Below are positions 37,885 through 50,661 of a stretch of 64,000 nt of DNA, piece after piece. The notes under the pieces were generated by a model. It was not told where the DNA came from. It ran no database searches and worked only from the letters and a program-made list of their open reading frames with translations. The first letter of the stretch is position 1; the number at the start of each line of letters is the position of its first letter. Both the position numbers and the translations under genes were made by a program. Source of the DNA: Gymnogyps californianus (lineage: Eukaryota > Chordata > Aves > Accipitriformes > Cathartidae); contig NC_059478.1 of the NCBI RefSeq assembly GCF_018139145.2, forward strand, positions 21,545,001 to 21,609,000, given 5' to 3'.

Positions 37885-40800
37885 GCAGCTTGACTGTTCA
37901 GATAGCGCTATGCTCATTTACACTGGCTAATGGGCTTCCCATTGCTTATGGACAGACAAGAAAACAGCCATTTGTCTAGGTTAGTACTCCTTCCGCAACA
38001 CTTTGAGAAAATGTTTTGCTTTGCCACTGATTTGTGAACAACTTAATAACTTCTGTGAACCAACAAGGAAGCAGACATCTACCACATGCATTCACAATAA
38101 CGCAATCAGAAAACATGTCAGGGAAGGGTTTTACAGCAGTCTGCACGCTCCTCTCCAGACAGAAACAACCAAGTAGCAAAAGGTTCTCCCTATATTTTAT
38201 TGAAGGTTATCTTAGTTTTAAGCACAGAACTTTTTTGTGACTATTCAGCTCAGCGTTACAACTGACAAGAGTTTAATATAGCTGTATTAGTCAATAAAAT
38301 ATCTGTTCCTTCTCTAAGCAAATGTGTGATTCTTTTAATTCAGTTTTTCAAACTTCATTTCTAAAAGTCCTGGAAAACCTATGTTTTGGGAGGCAGCTGG
38401 AAATGCACTGTTTGCACACTGATGTATACTAGCAGCCATTCATTTTCTCTGGGAATTTTTATGTAAGCTCCCTTATTGGGAATATGCTAATGACATCCGC
38501 CATGATTACTGATTTTCTTTGAATCGTTATTCCTCTGTGGGCAAAGCAATCAGAAAGGGAGAACAGAAGATTTACTTCTTGCTTGTGTGCCTTCTTCAAC
38601 CATCTGCTCTATCCTGATTCATTTAAATAAGATCTGCAGTTTCAGATTCTTTACTCTGGCATTCTGAAGCATTTTAAAGCTTAAAAGGAGTTAATAGTTA
38701 TCTATCAGTGTCACAAACATGGTACTGTGATGCATTCTAAGAGCAAGTTTGCCTTCCAATGGTTTACAGGGCCAGATTAATTTTATTAAAGTAAAAAATT
38801 ACAATGTTCTTTAACAGCTTCATTATTTCAGACAAGTCTTTTGTGAGCACATTTATTATCTGGAGCATGGAGTACAAAAGCTGAAAGAAAGGGAACTAAT
38901 TTATAAAGCAAGAACATTTTAAAAATGGAAATTGTTAATCTACTCCCCCCCATACACGGAAAAAAGAGGGCAAAATTGTGATCAACTTAATGAAAATACA
39001 ACCTTGTAAAACGCACTGCAGTTACTGAATTCTTGTACCTGTTCTTTTACCTGGGTGAATTTCTGAAGTACATTTACACAAGGTCATTTTGATTTTAACA
39101 AAGGTGCTATTTAGCTGTATCGAAATTCAATTAAATAGTTCTCTCAAATGAAGTACTGGCCTCATATAACAAGTTTCCCATACACAGTGACAATGATGTG
39201 CATGCTTTACTTTTTTTAACAGGATGCCAATTTTCTGCTGTTTTATATGTACACTTTAGGTTTAAAACAGCACTGCTAATTGCCAAAAGACCATTTTGTA
39301 CAACAGTAACGGAAAGCAAGCAAGAAGACATCGTAGCAAGACAGAACTAAGCACAGACGAATGCAGAGACAGCAATCAGATAATTGTATTGAATACTTAA
39401 GTGTAGCCTTTTCACAAGTAACCTTTGAAATGTTAAGGAAAATTAGTGTTTGGGAATCAAAAAGTTCTTTACTATACTTATTTCAGAAATACTGTTAATA
39501 AACACAAAAATAGAGCCTCTCTAATCGGTCCTGTAAATTAGTTCATAATGCCTATAAAAATAGACACCCTTCTAAAAAAGTAGAGACAATCTTTAGATTA
39601 GCAAGCAATATACAATGATCTCCAAAGCACAAGATGACCCATTTTGTTACCTTTGAAACCAGAAACTTAAACTAACACAAAATTATTACTAAAACGGAAC
39701 AGTTTGTCAGTTCCTTTGGTGTGGCCACAGACGTTAAAACCTCTGCCTACTATTTCTACTAATTTTTTTTTTTTTTAAGTAGTCTTTTCTGGCAGCCCCT
39801 GTTGATTAGCGTTCTGGTTTCTCCTTGTCTTTTTAAAAATAGAATGACAATACAAAAGACTGAAATGGCAGTGACCTCCCTGCTAGAATTAGTTATCGGG
39901 AGCCACTTGCTATCAACTAACTTCAGCTCCTTTCAGAGCTCTCAGAAAGAGAGCCGCAACTTGAGTGAAGAAAGAGTAGTTATTTGAGAAAGGGTTTGCC
40001 TGTTCTCATTCAAACGAAGGGAACTTACAAACACACTTTGTGTTTGCTTTTAATTAGAGGTGTAACTAAACTAAACCATAAATTACAGGGCTCACTGCAT
40101 TTGTGACTTGGTTATCCTGGAGATTAGAAACAGCAACTACAGTTTCTTTTGGTTTAAAGGTGTATCAATCTTTGAAATTCCCTATTCCATATCTCACTAG
40201 AGGACTGGACATCCAGATTTAATTTTTATGGTGGTTTTTATAATCAACGCCAATGTGGTTCCATGAATTTCAAGGATTGGTATCAACCTTATTTTTACTT
40301 TGATGTATTGTACAAAGCAAGCAGTTCTGAGAAACATGAATAAAAATGGAAAAGCAGAATTCTGTCTTAATAATTCATAAGGCAAAATTCTTAACATCAA
40401 ATTAAAGATAGACAGGTAGCCAATGAAATACAGAGAAGAAATCGTAGGAACAGCAGTGCTGTTTTTCATAACAACGTAGACACCTCACTATTTTGCTGGT
40501 CACATGTACTACACATATAGTGCAATACTAAGTCCTTTCAATTGAGAAACATTTTCTCTTGTCTTGCATTTGTATTTCTCTTTCTTCCTAATGAAAGCGT
40601 GCCTTATTGCTAAAACTTTGTGCAATACAGCTTGCTTATTTCATGGTTAAAGCCACTTACCACATGAAGCTCTGGCTCTTTAAGTAGACAGCCTCACAGT
40701 GCAGTAGGAATATTTTAATCTCCTCCTCAATGTGTCTCTGTAGTCTTAACCATTTTTAGGCTCTATATTTCTACTAAAAAACCCCCAATAACCTGATTAC

Positions 40801-40897
40801 CTATCCAAGCAAGAAGTTTCTGAAAAACAGAGCACCAAATGCTAGTCCCTCTTGAAAAGCGGAAGGGAAAATAGGGGAGATAGTATGTTTATTCTTG
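37885..40897. other. Unique non-coding sequence with possible conserved elements
   Basis: No gene. The stretch 38455-38545 holds an octamer-like ATGCTAAT (38484-38491) in dense, non-repetitive sequence. The stretch 40040-40160 holds TAATTA (40051-40056) in similar surroundings. A T14 run is at 39763-39776. Frames at 38034-38240, 39802-39987 and 40197-40469 are unsupported. Confidence 0.4.
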
Positions 40898-41060
40898 ACA
40901 GAGAATTGCAGAATATCTCCAACTGAAAGGTACAGTAATAACACCAGTTAATAGGTCCAACCCACTCCCATATTAACAGCCAGCAAATCCAGTAAGGTCT
41001 ACCAATTACATTTAACCCCTTTAACAATACCAATGACAACTGTACAGAGTTCAGCTTTGG
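40898..41060 (-). repeat. Possible CR1 3'-end fragment, antisense
   Basis: The plus-strand order 'cagagaattgcagaatatct', 'ccaactgaaaggta', 'ggtccaaccca', 'taacagccagcaaatccag' resembles the antisense CR1 tail (CATAGAATCA--TTGGAAAGGAC--AGTCCAACC--AGC). It is heavily diverged, and I cannot exclude chance similarity. Confidence 0.3.
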
Positions 41061-44000
41061 GGTACCTGGGGGGAAATGCAAAATACCCCTGTGTTAGCTC
41101 TCCATAGGCTGCCTTACAACAAAGTCAGTGTATGGCAAACTTTCGGCCCTTGTTAAAATACCCAACTCATGAATACACCATTTGTTGTAGGCACTCTGCA
41201 TAGTCCTAATTACATTAATGTTTGAAAGCATCAAGATCTTTACAATTATTAACTCAAGCATATGAAATGCCAGTGATGAAGATGAGACTTCAAATTTTTT
41301 ATCCAATTTTGCTGCATATCTATTATATAATTTACCTAAACAAAAAAGAAACAAACAAAAAAAAAAAAAAAAGAGAAAAATGGTGAGACTGTAGACCTAA
41401 ACTGCTAGTGAATCCTGCTGAACCTAAGAATTTCTTTTAAGCAGTAGACAAGTACTAGCAAATTCTTTTTACTACAATTTTTCTCTCTTGAATTCGAGGT
41501 AGGTACATGAAGAGGATTTTCTGTTAATAAAGGTTCCATTAATGAAGGATGCAAAATGACAAGGAAACAAAAACACCAAAAGAAACATCAGAAAATGATC
41601 AGATAAACTATCTTGGAATCCCCAAATAAGATCTAGATGTACTTGCTCTTTGAGTCTCTCCATAAATATATTTGGATAATGTAGAATAATGTCCCTGTGC
41701 CCGGTTTAAAATGGTATGGACCAGTTTATGTTTTCCTGTGTATTCTTTAACATTCAGATTTTAGACTGAGAACTATTCTTTGAAGTGTCCAAAAAAGATA
41801 ACACCACCATGCGTAAACATTGTAATAATTCAATTTCATGTAAGTTTTCTTATATCGGTGAGAGTGGATATATACAGACTAGCAAGCCACTGGCATAGCT
41901 GCATTTATATTTCTTTTCAGAATACACTGTATTTCTCATCTGCACTATAAAATGGAAAAAGGATTTCCTTTCATTTGTGTATGATGCTATTTGGAACTGT
42001 TAATCTATCATGTAGACGCAGTCAAATGCACCTTGTAATTAACACAAACCAAATTTATTGCACTTAGGTAGGATGCTATTTGATGTACACACAAGACAAT
42101 TGTTCATACAGCCTGCTCTGGAATTTGAAAGCCTTTCATTAAATGCATACAACAAACCTAATGTGATTTGTAAAGAGGCAGGTTTTTTAAATAACCTGAA
42201 GAGTGGAAGGGGGGGGGGGGGAGACAGGAATAAAATTCTTGGCTTACAATGCTTCAAAACAAATGTTTCCCGGACAACATAACATATACATTTTTTTATA
42301 CTAAAAAAAAGATGAACTGGTGACAAAAATAAGACTTAATTCGGCATCTTTTGAATGCTCTCATAATTTGGGTCCAGTTCCAGAGAAGATGAAAATTTTC
42401 TCAGATTATATTTTTGGGAACTCCAGGACCCACAATCTGATTGTTTCTCTGACAAAGGACAAAATTTCTGCACAATATATATATTATGCTCTTAAATTCC
42501 TGACATCTCTCAGCACTGAGATTTTCTGGTTTATGCAGCTGGAGGGATGTTTCCATAGAATTAATTTATGTAATATGCAGTTAAGTGCAAAGATTTTCTC
42601 CTCATCACATTCTAAGAAACAGTTTCAGTAATTCAGTTAAGTTGAATTGATGGAAGTTATACCTTTGTGTACGTTACGCACAGTCATTGACTGAGAAAGG
42701 AAACTCTGACTTTGGGAGTAGTAGACAGATGTCAGGATAGCTAACAGCTTGAAGACACAGAGAAGACCAGATTCAATGTGTACATTTGTGGCAAACACTT
42801 CAGTCCAGCAAAAAAAGGCCACATAGCACAAACTTGACTAGACTTCTGTAAGAAAGCACGACCCAGGACAGAGTGAAGGTAATGAAAACTGTCTCTCTGT
42901 GCCTCTGCCATCAAAATTTAGCAAACATCTAGCAATCTCTACAATATATTCTTGCAAATCTCTATGCTGACTATACAAAAAAATCTCATGTCATAAATAC
43001 TGTGGTTAGCTACAGCAAAACTTACTTAAATAACTCAGGCAATTGATGCATTTTAAATCCCAGCTGTACTATCTATGCTCAAAGTACCTTTGAATCTAAA
43101 CAATAAGGGGCAAAGGAGCAGGAGCAAACCAAAATGCTGCAGGAAAACATGATTGAAATAATCATTAGTTATCACTCCTATAGATTAATACATTGATCAA
43201 TAAGCTTTTGTTAACTACTAAAGAAATGGTTTGTATTTTCTCATACACTAGTGTAAAAACAAGGACAAGGAGGAGCCTCAACCAAGCTTTGCAAGTTAAT
43301 TAAGCCTTTGGAGTAATTGTCCTCTCATAAACCTCAATAGATTTCTCTCAGTTCCTTTCTCAGATACTGAATTCCCTAAGGATTTTAATTTCCTTCTCCA
43401 GTTCCTAATTACTGTACTCCACTCAGGTTCTAGTTATCTTGTTTTCCCTCTCTGAGTGCTGTTTTACTCCTTTCAGCTCCTTACTCCTCCTCCTTAGGAT
43501 CTAGTTTCCCCATTCAAGCTGTTTTACCACGTTATTCTGGGGAGTCATTTAGTGTATCTCTTTTTTTTTTTTTAAGGTACTGATGGAAATCCTTTGCTAT
43601 TACTAGCAGACCAGATTTTGGGGTAAAAATAGAATACTGTTCTCAGCACTCTGCATTAGCCAGTCTTTTTTTTTTTTTCCTCCCCCCCCCCCCCCATCAA
43701 TTCAGCAGTATTTCTGTGCAAGCTAGCTTATGCTTTGGGGTTACTTTACTGAGAAATAAGCCCATCTGCTTATAAAATTTTAACAGCAGCATTACTTTAG
43801 GTGGAAATGCACAGACCTAAGATCTGCAGACTGCAGGAGCATATAAAACTACAGTCTAATTTATCTTTCTCCAGAATGACTTGAATGCTTCCCCCAAAAC
43901 AAAGACCAAAATCAACAACAAAAGCAACAAAAAAAGCAAAAAACAAACTCTCCAGTCACCCTGCAATTTCTTTTCAAGAATGGTACACTTTATATCGTCT

Positions 44001-44817
44001 TGTCTCAAAACACATGCTAAGAAAGCTTAATTTTGTATGTAGTCTTGCTCAAAAACATCCTAGCAAACACTGTTTATGGAATAAAAGAACACTATACCTT
44101 TTATGGTACAAAAATCAAAGGTGGCTCTTCCTGCTACTGGTTTTACTCAGCAGTAAAGAGAAAACCTTGCAAGTGTTGTTTACACAGTACTAAATCCTTG
44201 TAAAGTCATACTGAAACAAGTCTGCTATCTGACCTAGCCCTTAGGGCTACTTAAACACCTGTGGATTTATAGAGTTCAGATGTCTACAAGGTCTGTGCTG
44301 AAGTTCATTTCCAAACCTGTGCCCCATGTGAAGTGCTTTGTTGGCACAGTTAAGCCATTACTACTTGTTTCTGGTTTGTAAGGCAATCACATTATGAAAC
44401 AGAAAGAGTTCAGAATTGAGAATACTTATCTTTATACACAGACTGTAAATGCGCATAACGGCTAAATACTCAACATATAAGTTTTTATTTGCAGAAGCTT
44501 AGCTTCACTAAAAGCAAAACAATGCGGGGAAAGAGAGGAGTTATCCTCATCTGTATATGTATAACTAATTCCCCAGCAGGACATACACATGTAAAACATA
44601 TATCAGACCATCAAGTTTAAGTAGACCACGCTTTGCGCTAAGATAGTAAGCATTATTAGAGAAAACACAAACAGCTTCTCATCCCCCTCTCAGAAAATAA
44701 ACTCTCCTGCACCCCAGATCACAGTAAAAATAGCATAATACAATCCACAAGCAGAGGAATAGGATAGAACGTGTTCTGAAGTTTTTAAAAATTTAATTAG
44801 TTGGAAGGCTTACTGGT
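41061..44817. other. Unique AT-rich sequence with homopolymer tracts
   Basis: No supported gene. The tracts are A16 at 41357-41372 (within an A-rich stretch from 41340), G13 at 42209-42221, T13 at 43561-43573, and T13 followed by C14 at 43666-43695. Frames at 42058-42631 and 43885-44193 have no recognised domains. Confidence 0.6.
43666..43695. repeat. T13/C14 homopolymer pair
   Basis: Thirteen T followed after 'cct' by fourteen C. It is a low-complexity tract whose exact length may be unreliable in sequencing. Confidence 0.9.
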
Positions 44818-44871
44818 TAAATCCTGATCCCACAGAAATCCATATGGCTGACTTGAACAGGACCAAGATTA
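44818..44871. repeat. Diverged copy of dispersed palindromic unit
   Basis: It reads 'taaatcctgatcccacagaa', then 'atggctgacttgaacaggac', then 'caagatt'. This is outer arm, centre and opposite arm in the expected order, though the centre is rearranged by substitutions. Confidence 0.45.
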
Positions 44872-46879
44872 CATTGTCCAGTGGGTTTAAATGAAGTACA
44901 CCCTAAGTACTATGAATCTCCAAAAGTCAAAGGTGTTTGCTTTCAATTTAATTCTTTCAAAATCATCACGTATTAAAGTTTACAATTAAGGCCATATTAT
45001 TATTCTTCTGTGGCTCAATTATACCCATTTTCTTTAGATTCTTCACTACTGGGTGTATGCTCAGCAAGTTATATGAGAAAAATAATGGCAAATGTATGCT
45101 TTCAGTATGTTTCTTATAACTCTGTCCACTGCAACTGGTAAATTTCAGATTTTCTATGAGGTCTCCAAAGGTTTCAGAAATACGCATCCTCACTTAGAAG
45201 AGGCAGAATGGCAGCGACTGTTTAGAAGCCTGCACTGCCCCAGAAGGCATAGGAGCATTTGGCCCAGCTCAGCTGCAGTGTGCATTGATGACTCATGGTT
45301 TTATTGAGATTCCACAATACTCACTATTTTTCAGAGCCCCAGTTTCTTAAAATATCAGCTCAGAAAAAGCCTGAAAATACTATCCTAGTATGTCCTAGAA
45401 GTTAATAAAAATGAAAGCAAATAATAATAAAAAAAGGAATACAGGGTTTTTTTTTCCCTCTGGTTCTTTAATTTCACGATTTTTAAGCCAATCTCATAAT
45501 GCATAAATGTGCCACCTTAATTTGCTAATGCTGGGACTGGTAAGATTGTTTCCTGGAGCTCTGAGCAAATGCACGCTGAGAAAGAGCTTCAGGAAAGCAT
45601 GCAGTCAGTGATCTTTTTTTTTTTTTTAACTACTAAGCTAGCTTCACTACACAAAAGAGAGCAAAAGCAGCAATTGTCTTACTGTCGTCCCACATCTCTG
45701 CAATGGCTTTAGGGAGGTTTGTGCTGCCAATACAGAGCAGGGAACTGGCTGCACATAGCTATACCAAAGCTGGTTCTCGCACAGGGGGACAAGGGATGTA
45801 TCTCCATGCCCAGTCCATGCTTAGCGCTGTACTAACCTAGAGCACAACAGCATACCTTCACGTATTTCATCTGAGCCACTACTACAGCTGTTTAGAGTTC
45901 ATGTTTGTACATTGATGAATTAAGAGTTACATAAATGCTAAATGCTCTTAAAATCAGACTCACAAAAACCTCAGAACTCTTGTGGAATGCAAATTCCAAA
46001 TTAGATCCCTCTTAAAGAGCAGAATAATAAAAACAGCCATCACAAATTTAACACTTCTTTCTCTTTTACATTCTGCTCAGTATGGCTTTCAGTAGGTAGG
46101 TGTGTATAATAAACTACTGCTATGCTCGGCCTCTTGCGAATCTATCCTGTTTACGCATTGCTAAATCTTTTTTATTGCTTCTGACAATATGTTGTTTCAT
46201 ACCTTTATATCTGTATTTATATTGGTTTTATTGTTGGGTTATCATTGTGGTGCTGAATTACACTGAAAAAAACATATCTGTTTATCTGATAGGGTTTGGC
46301 TCACACAAATGTTTTCATGATCATAGGGTTGGGGTTTTTTTTACCATTTATTTAAAATACATTTCTACACAAATACATGGTTACCCTGTACCAAACATAC
46401 TAGAATGTAATAATTGCCATCAGTGTTATTACTAGGCAAGGAAATATTACTATTTCTGGCAAAAGCAAGAGATGACACAGCCAACACAAATTATTTATCT
46501 CAGTTGTTCTCCATGCTGAGTCCTTGAGGTCTAAAGATGAATCAAGTGTCTAGCAACTAACAGATAGTCCAGCTACCGTTCCTTTCTTGTCTTTCTTTAT
46601 GTGGAGAATTGGGCCCTCACCAGGAAATATCTCTTATCCTCCCTTAAGAAGATCCTCATTTATCGCCAATTGTCAATCCATACAGATCTCTCCATCCAAT
46701 CCTATGTATTAGCCATTCTGAGAAAGACTGGCTGCTGTGCACTACATAGGGAGAGTCAAAATATGAAAACTGCAAGCAACTCTTGTTCACATAGCTATTT
46801 ATACAGCCAAAGGTTATGAAGTATCTTTGTTCTGACAGCTGCTGGGAGATGCAAAAGTAGGGCCAATTCAGGGAACAAG
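44872..46879. other. Unique non-coding sequence
   Basis: No supported gene. A 111-codon frame at 46100-46435 is rich in Tyr/Ile/Leu/Cys from A/T-rich DNA and has no family match. A T14 run is at 45614-45627. Confidence 0.55.
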
Positions 46880-47416
46880 ATGAATCTAACTAATCCTCTG
46901 TTTGGAAATTTGGGAGAAACTCAGAATTGCCATCTACAGCTTTTTACCAATGGCAGAAAGCTGAGGCAATACGGAGGCAAGGAGACACAAATCAGTCAAG
47001 TCCCACATACTGAACATGAGATTCATGCACTTGACTGCCTGAAACTCCCTGTACGCAGACCTTCATCAAATGCATTTGCTAATCAGTGCAGAGGCTTCCC
47101 CTGTGCTCTGCGCCCGCATGTACCAAATCAGCTATGTCTGGCATGTGGGGTCATGCAGCAGAAGGCAGAAGCCAGGGGCTCAAAGTCAAAAAACCCCTCA
47201 TCCCGTGTCACAGGTGTCTCTCTAGGATATACCTCGGCCCATACTCAACCTCTCAAACGCTGGAGGAGGAGGGTTAATTTGAGCCCTCGGGGTAGCTCAG
47301 TGCTCAGGTCAGGGGTAGTCAGGGCAGTCAGTAACAAGACAGAGGAAATTGCCAAAGTGGGATTTTGGGTATTAGGGTGGGAAGGTAACACTGAAAGCTC
47401 CAGAAAGAGCTTTTAA
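46880..47416 (+). other. Longest open frame in the window (178 codons), unrecognised
   Basis: This uninterrupted ATG-to-stop frame lies in a locally more GC-rich stretch than its surroundings. The start has A at -3. The translation starts MNLTNPLFGNLGETQNCHLQ and is basic in the middle (for example QPLKRWRRRVNLSP), with no predicted membrane segment, signal peptide or domain that I recognise. No poly(A) signal lies close behind it, and I see no flanking splice sites that I would trust. Fewer stops are expected where GC is higher, so chance is a real possibility. It could also be part of a decayed repeat or an unspliced lncRNA. Confidence 0.12.
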
Positions 47417-50400
47417 AGTATGTGGAATAGAGATAGTCCATTTACTTCAGATCTACTTGGCAGGTAGCACAAGGAAGCTCCCTGTGGCACTACAGCAGAA
47501 TGGTTTTACGTTGCTGGATATGATAGCAGTGTGAGGCCATAGCAGTAGCTGCTGAAGAGTAGAGAGGAAAAATGAAGGGTAATGAGTCTGAATTAAGATG
47601 AATAGAGCAGTGGACAACTAGCTAGTTTGTCAAAGGAACAAACAATCATTAAAGGAAGCCTTTCACAATGTAAAACCGTTTGTATAAGGGATATAGTAAA
47701 GGGGACATCAATTTTGCAAGACTGCAATTGAGCTTGATTTTATTCCTAACAAGGCTGATTCTCAAAAATTCAGTGAAATAATCAGCTATTTCCCACCTTC
47801 AGTGGCAATGCAGCGCTAGATCTTTGATTAAACTTCATTCCTAATATTTGGTTTGCTGGAAAAAAAATGGTCTTCTGAATCATTAGAGTACTTTGATGGG
47901 ACAATTTGTTTCTTCTGTTTGAAATATTTCCTACTGCAATAAACTGCTAAATGTAAATGCTAAAATACAGATTTTCAGAGAGCTAGAGAGGTATTTTTAG
48001 GTTTTCAAATATTGAGACAAAAAGGCATCATTTTGTATCTAAGTCTGAATTTTAATGAGCAGCTCTATTGATAATCACTGAACATCTATATTTATAGAAA
48101 AATGGAATATCATAAATACAGGATTGTGCCATTATCTACATATATTGCATTTTTCCACACATACAGAAATCAGAGAGTTTAATTTCTATAGCAATGGAAA
48201 TATGGCAATTTACACCAGAACTATTAGTCAGAATGTAAAATTAGATCTAAGCCAATGTGTTGGCTCAGTTTTAAAAAGTTGGATCTAGCTAAATTTTTCT
48301 CAGGTATGCTTTCATTTCTGCCTCACTGGAGGAAGAGAAGCACAATTCTGTGCTCACTCCATAAGGTCATTATAGAAGGTTCTTAGACTTTTAATGCCAT
48401 TTATTGTGGTGCAGCAGTACTTGTGACCTAGGTCTTAAACAGCATTAAAATGCACAGCAGCAAATCAGGAAAGCCCAGTAAAAATTTGATAGAAATTTTG
48501 TTAATACGAGTTTTATTTCTAAAGTTTATGTTTGTGTCTGATAAGGATTAGTAAAAATATTGAAAGAAAGGAAAAAAGACTAGTAACCATGATTTTTGAT
48601 TCCTAGTTTATAGCAAAATGAAACATTATTTTTAATTGTGAGTTTGAAAAGTATCCAAGTTTCCTTAAGTAAATATACAATAGCTGCTCTCTTGAGATGG
48701 AATCTCTCTAATTTGGTTGACTCTATAACTAAGTTGTGAAAATGAGGTACACATTCAGAAGAAGAAAGCTTTACATAGTAATGTGGGAATTTTGAAAATA
48801 GAAAAGTTGATGTGCTAATTCTTAATCCATTTTCTTAATACTGTACTCGTTTTGGCACACACTTTAAAAAGCAGAAAATGTATCCATTAAGCAGTATACT
48901 TTCAGATCTTAACACTGTGAATGTACACAAATAAGTAGATAAGAATAGAGTATAATGGAGACAGCTAAAAATGTTGGAACCTGGCTTTCTAGACATGTTT
49001 CTATAAGCATAACTACTTTGAGATTCTTATACAAAATATAAATACATACCATTGTTCATTAGCATTATTTCATAAGTAATATAACAGTTGGATAGGCAGG
49101 AAAAAAGTGTAATAAAATAAAGGTATACATTATCTATAGCATGAGCAATAGAGTGGAATGTAAGAATCAAGGAAAATGAAATGTCTGTTTCGCCAAAACA
49201 TGTAAGTGTTAATAAAAGAATTAAAAAAAAACTTGCAAAAAAATGACTCCTCCTCCAAACATATACACAGAAAAAGTTCATATTTTTGCTATTTATCTAA
49301 ATTGAAGCTTAAAGTGGTTTTGTTTTCTTTTAAACTTTAAACTCTAGTGACTGTGGGAAAAAATTTATACACTGCGCAGGGTACTCTTTTAGGTGCATAT
49401 TTTCTAGCATTGTTATTAATAATAATAATAATAATAATACAAAAAAGTGTAGCAGATCAAACCAGAAGGAGCCTTGAATATATTTGCTGGGAATTGCCTC
49501 AGGCTAAACACCAGGGACATGAAACAAACTGTTCTTATCACCTTTTTCCAAACACAGCGATTTAAATTTACAATGAAAGTGCCAGCACCAGCTGCACTTT
49601 AAGAAAGCACCACATGTCTTGATGAGCTCCAAGAAAATAGAAAAAAGCCCAGTTCAAGTTGGAGGTGTCATCTTCCTCTAGCCAGCTGGGTGACACAAAG
49701 CTGAAAGCGATGAAGTGCTAATTAGAGGTTGATGAACAGAATCTCAGAGTGGAAACTTGTCGAAATAGCCTCTACTGAATCAAAGCCTTATAAGTCTGCC
49801 CTTATCTCCCCATACAGAGCACTGTCAGAGCCAGAAAAAGGCAGTGTGAATCCAAATATCTATATGGTTAGGTTACATGTTTTATCTCATACCATATGTC
49901 CACTTTATCTTGGAGTTATTTAAAAATTACCTTATTTTTTTTAATGCAGATATATCTTTTCCCTAGTTAATTCTTTTAGAATGTCTAGAGTCTATTGCAG
50001 AAGGAGCAATCAGACTTTCTTTTTTAAAAAAGATGCCTTTTATAACTAATTCCCATAAGGGAAAAAAAATCTTCCAATGCTAAGTGAGAATAAGCAAATA
50101 GCTATTTCTTAATGAGAGATATGAATAAGACCACATGAAAGAAAAATGAGGAAATGCACTGGAATTAAAAAACCCCCATGCTTAGAATAGGTCTGAGTTT
50201 AGAATTGTTCTTCACTAAAAAGAAAGGCGGTGGGGAGAGGCTTTAGCTGGCAGGTGAGTTTGGTGCTTTTTTGTTCTTTTTGAATAATGTTGATGTTGAA
50301 GTGCTGGCTTTTTTTGGCAAGTATCTTGTTCTAATTGGACTGAAAGCAGAAATGTTTAGCAGTGCTGACAGGCAAGTACAGGCAGGGCGGTTTCACTTCT

Positions 50401-50610
50401 AGAAACAGCGGGAGCTACTGCTCACACAGCAACAGCAGGTGCTCCAAGCTGGGCTGGCAGGACACCGGAAGGTAACTACAGCATTTTCACAAATGTGGCT
50501 CTCTTGCTCTTCCCTCCAGCCCACACTTTCCCCTTCCTTCCACCTTATCCTTTCATCCTAACTATTGCTACCCTTACTGAGCGAATGTTAGCGTCACTAC
50601 GTCCCTCCAG
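47417..50610. other. Unique AT-rich sequence with an (AAT)n microsatellite
   Basis: No gene. An AAT/TAA trinucleotide repeat of about eight units lies at 49415-49439. Frames at 49027-49281 (-), 49347-49565 (+) and 49729-49923 (+) are unsupported; the second runs through the microsatellite and encodes an Ile tract. Confidence 0.65.
49415..49439. repeat. (AAT)n microsatellite
   Basis: About eight tandem copies of the trinucleotide, directly readable. It is likely to vary in length between individuals. Confidence 0.95.
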
Positions 50611-50661
50611 GTCCTGAATCAGCAAAGCCCTTACGCACATGTTACTGGCTTCAGTGGGAGA
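50611..50661. repeat. Diverged copy of dispersed palindromic unit
   Basis: It reads 'gtcctgaatcagcaaagccc', 'ttacgcaca', then 'ggcttcagtgggagac'. This is the arm-to-centre order of the family (CTGATCCTGCAAA--TTAC-CA--CTTCAGTGGGA). Confidence 0.45.

Noticed and set aside
41340..41375. A-rich tract as the tail of a processed pseudogene
   Set aside because: No gene-like sequence precedes it on the plus strand, and no target-site duplication is visible.
46100..46435. 111-codon frame that looks membrane-like
   Set aside because: The hydrophobic content follows from T-rich DNA, and there is no topology pattern or homology.
47289..47305. A-box-like 'gggtagctcagtg', suggesting a tRNA gene
   Set aside because: No B-box or T-arm follows within 100 bases, and no cloverleaf can be drawn.
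49347..49565. 72-codon frame with an Ile tract
   Set aside because: The Ile run is the (AAT)n microsatellite, so the frame is an artefact.
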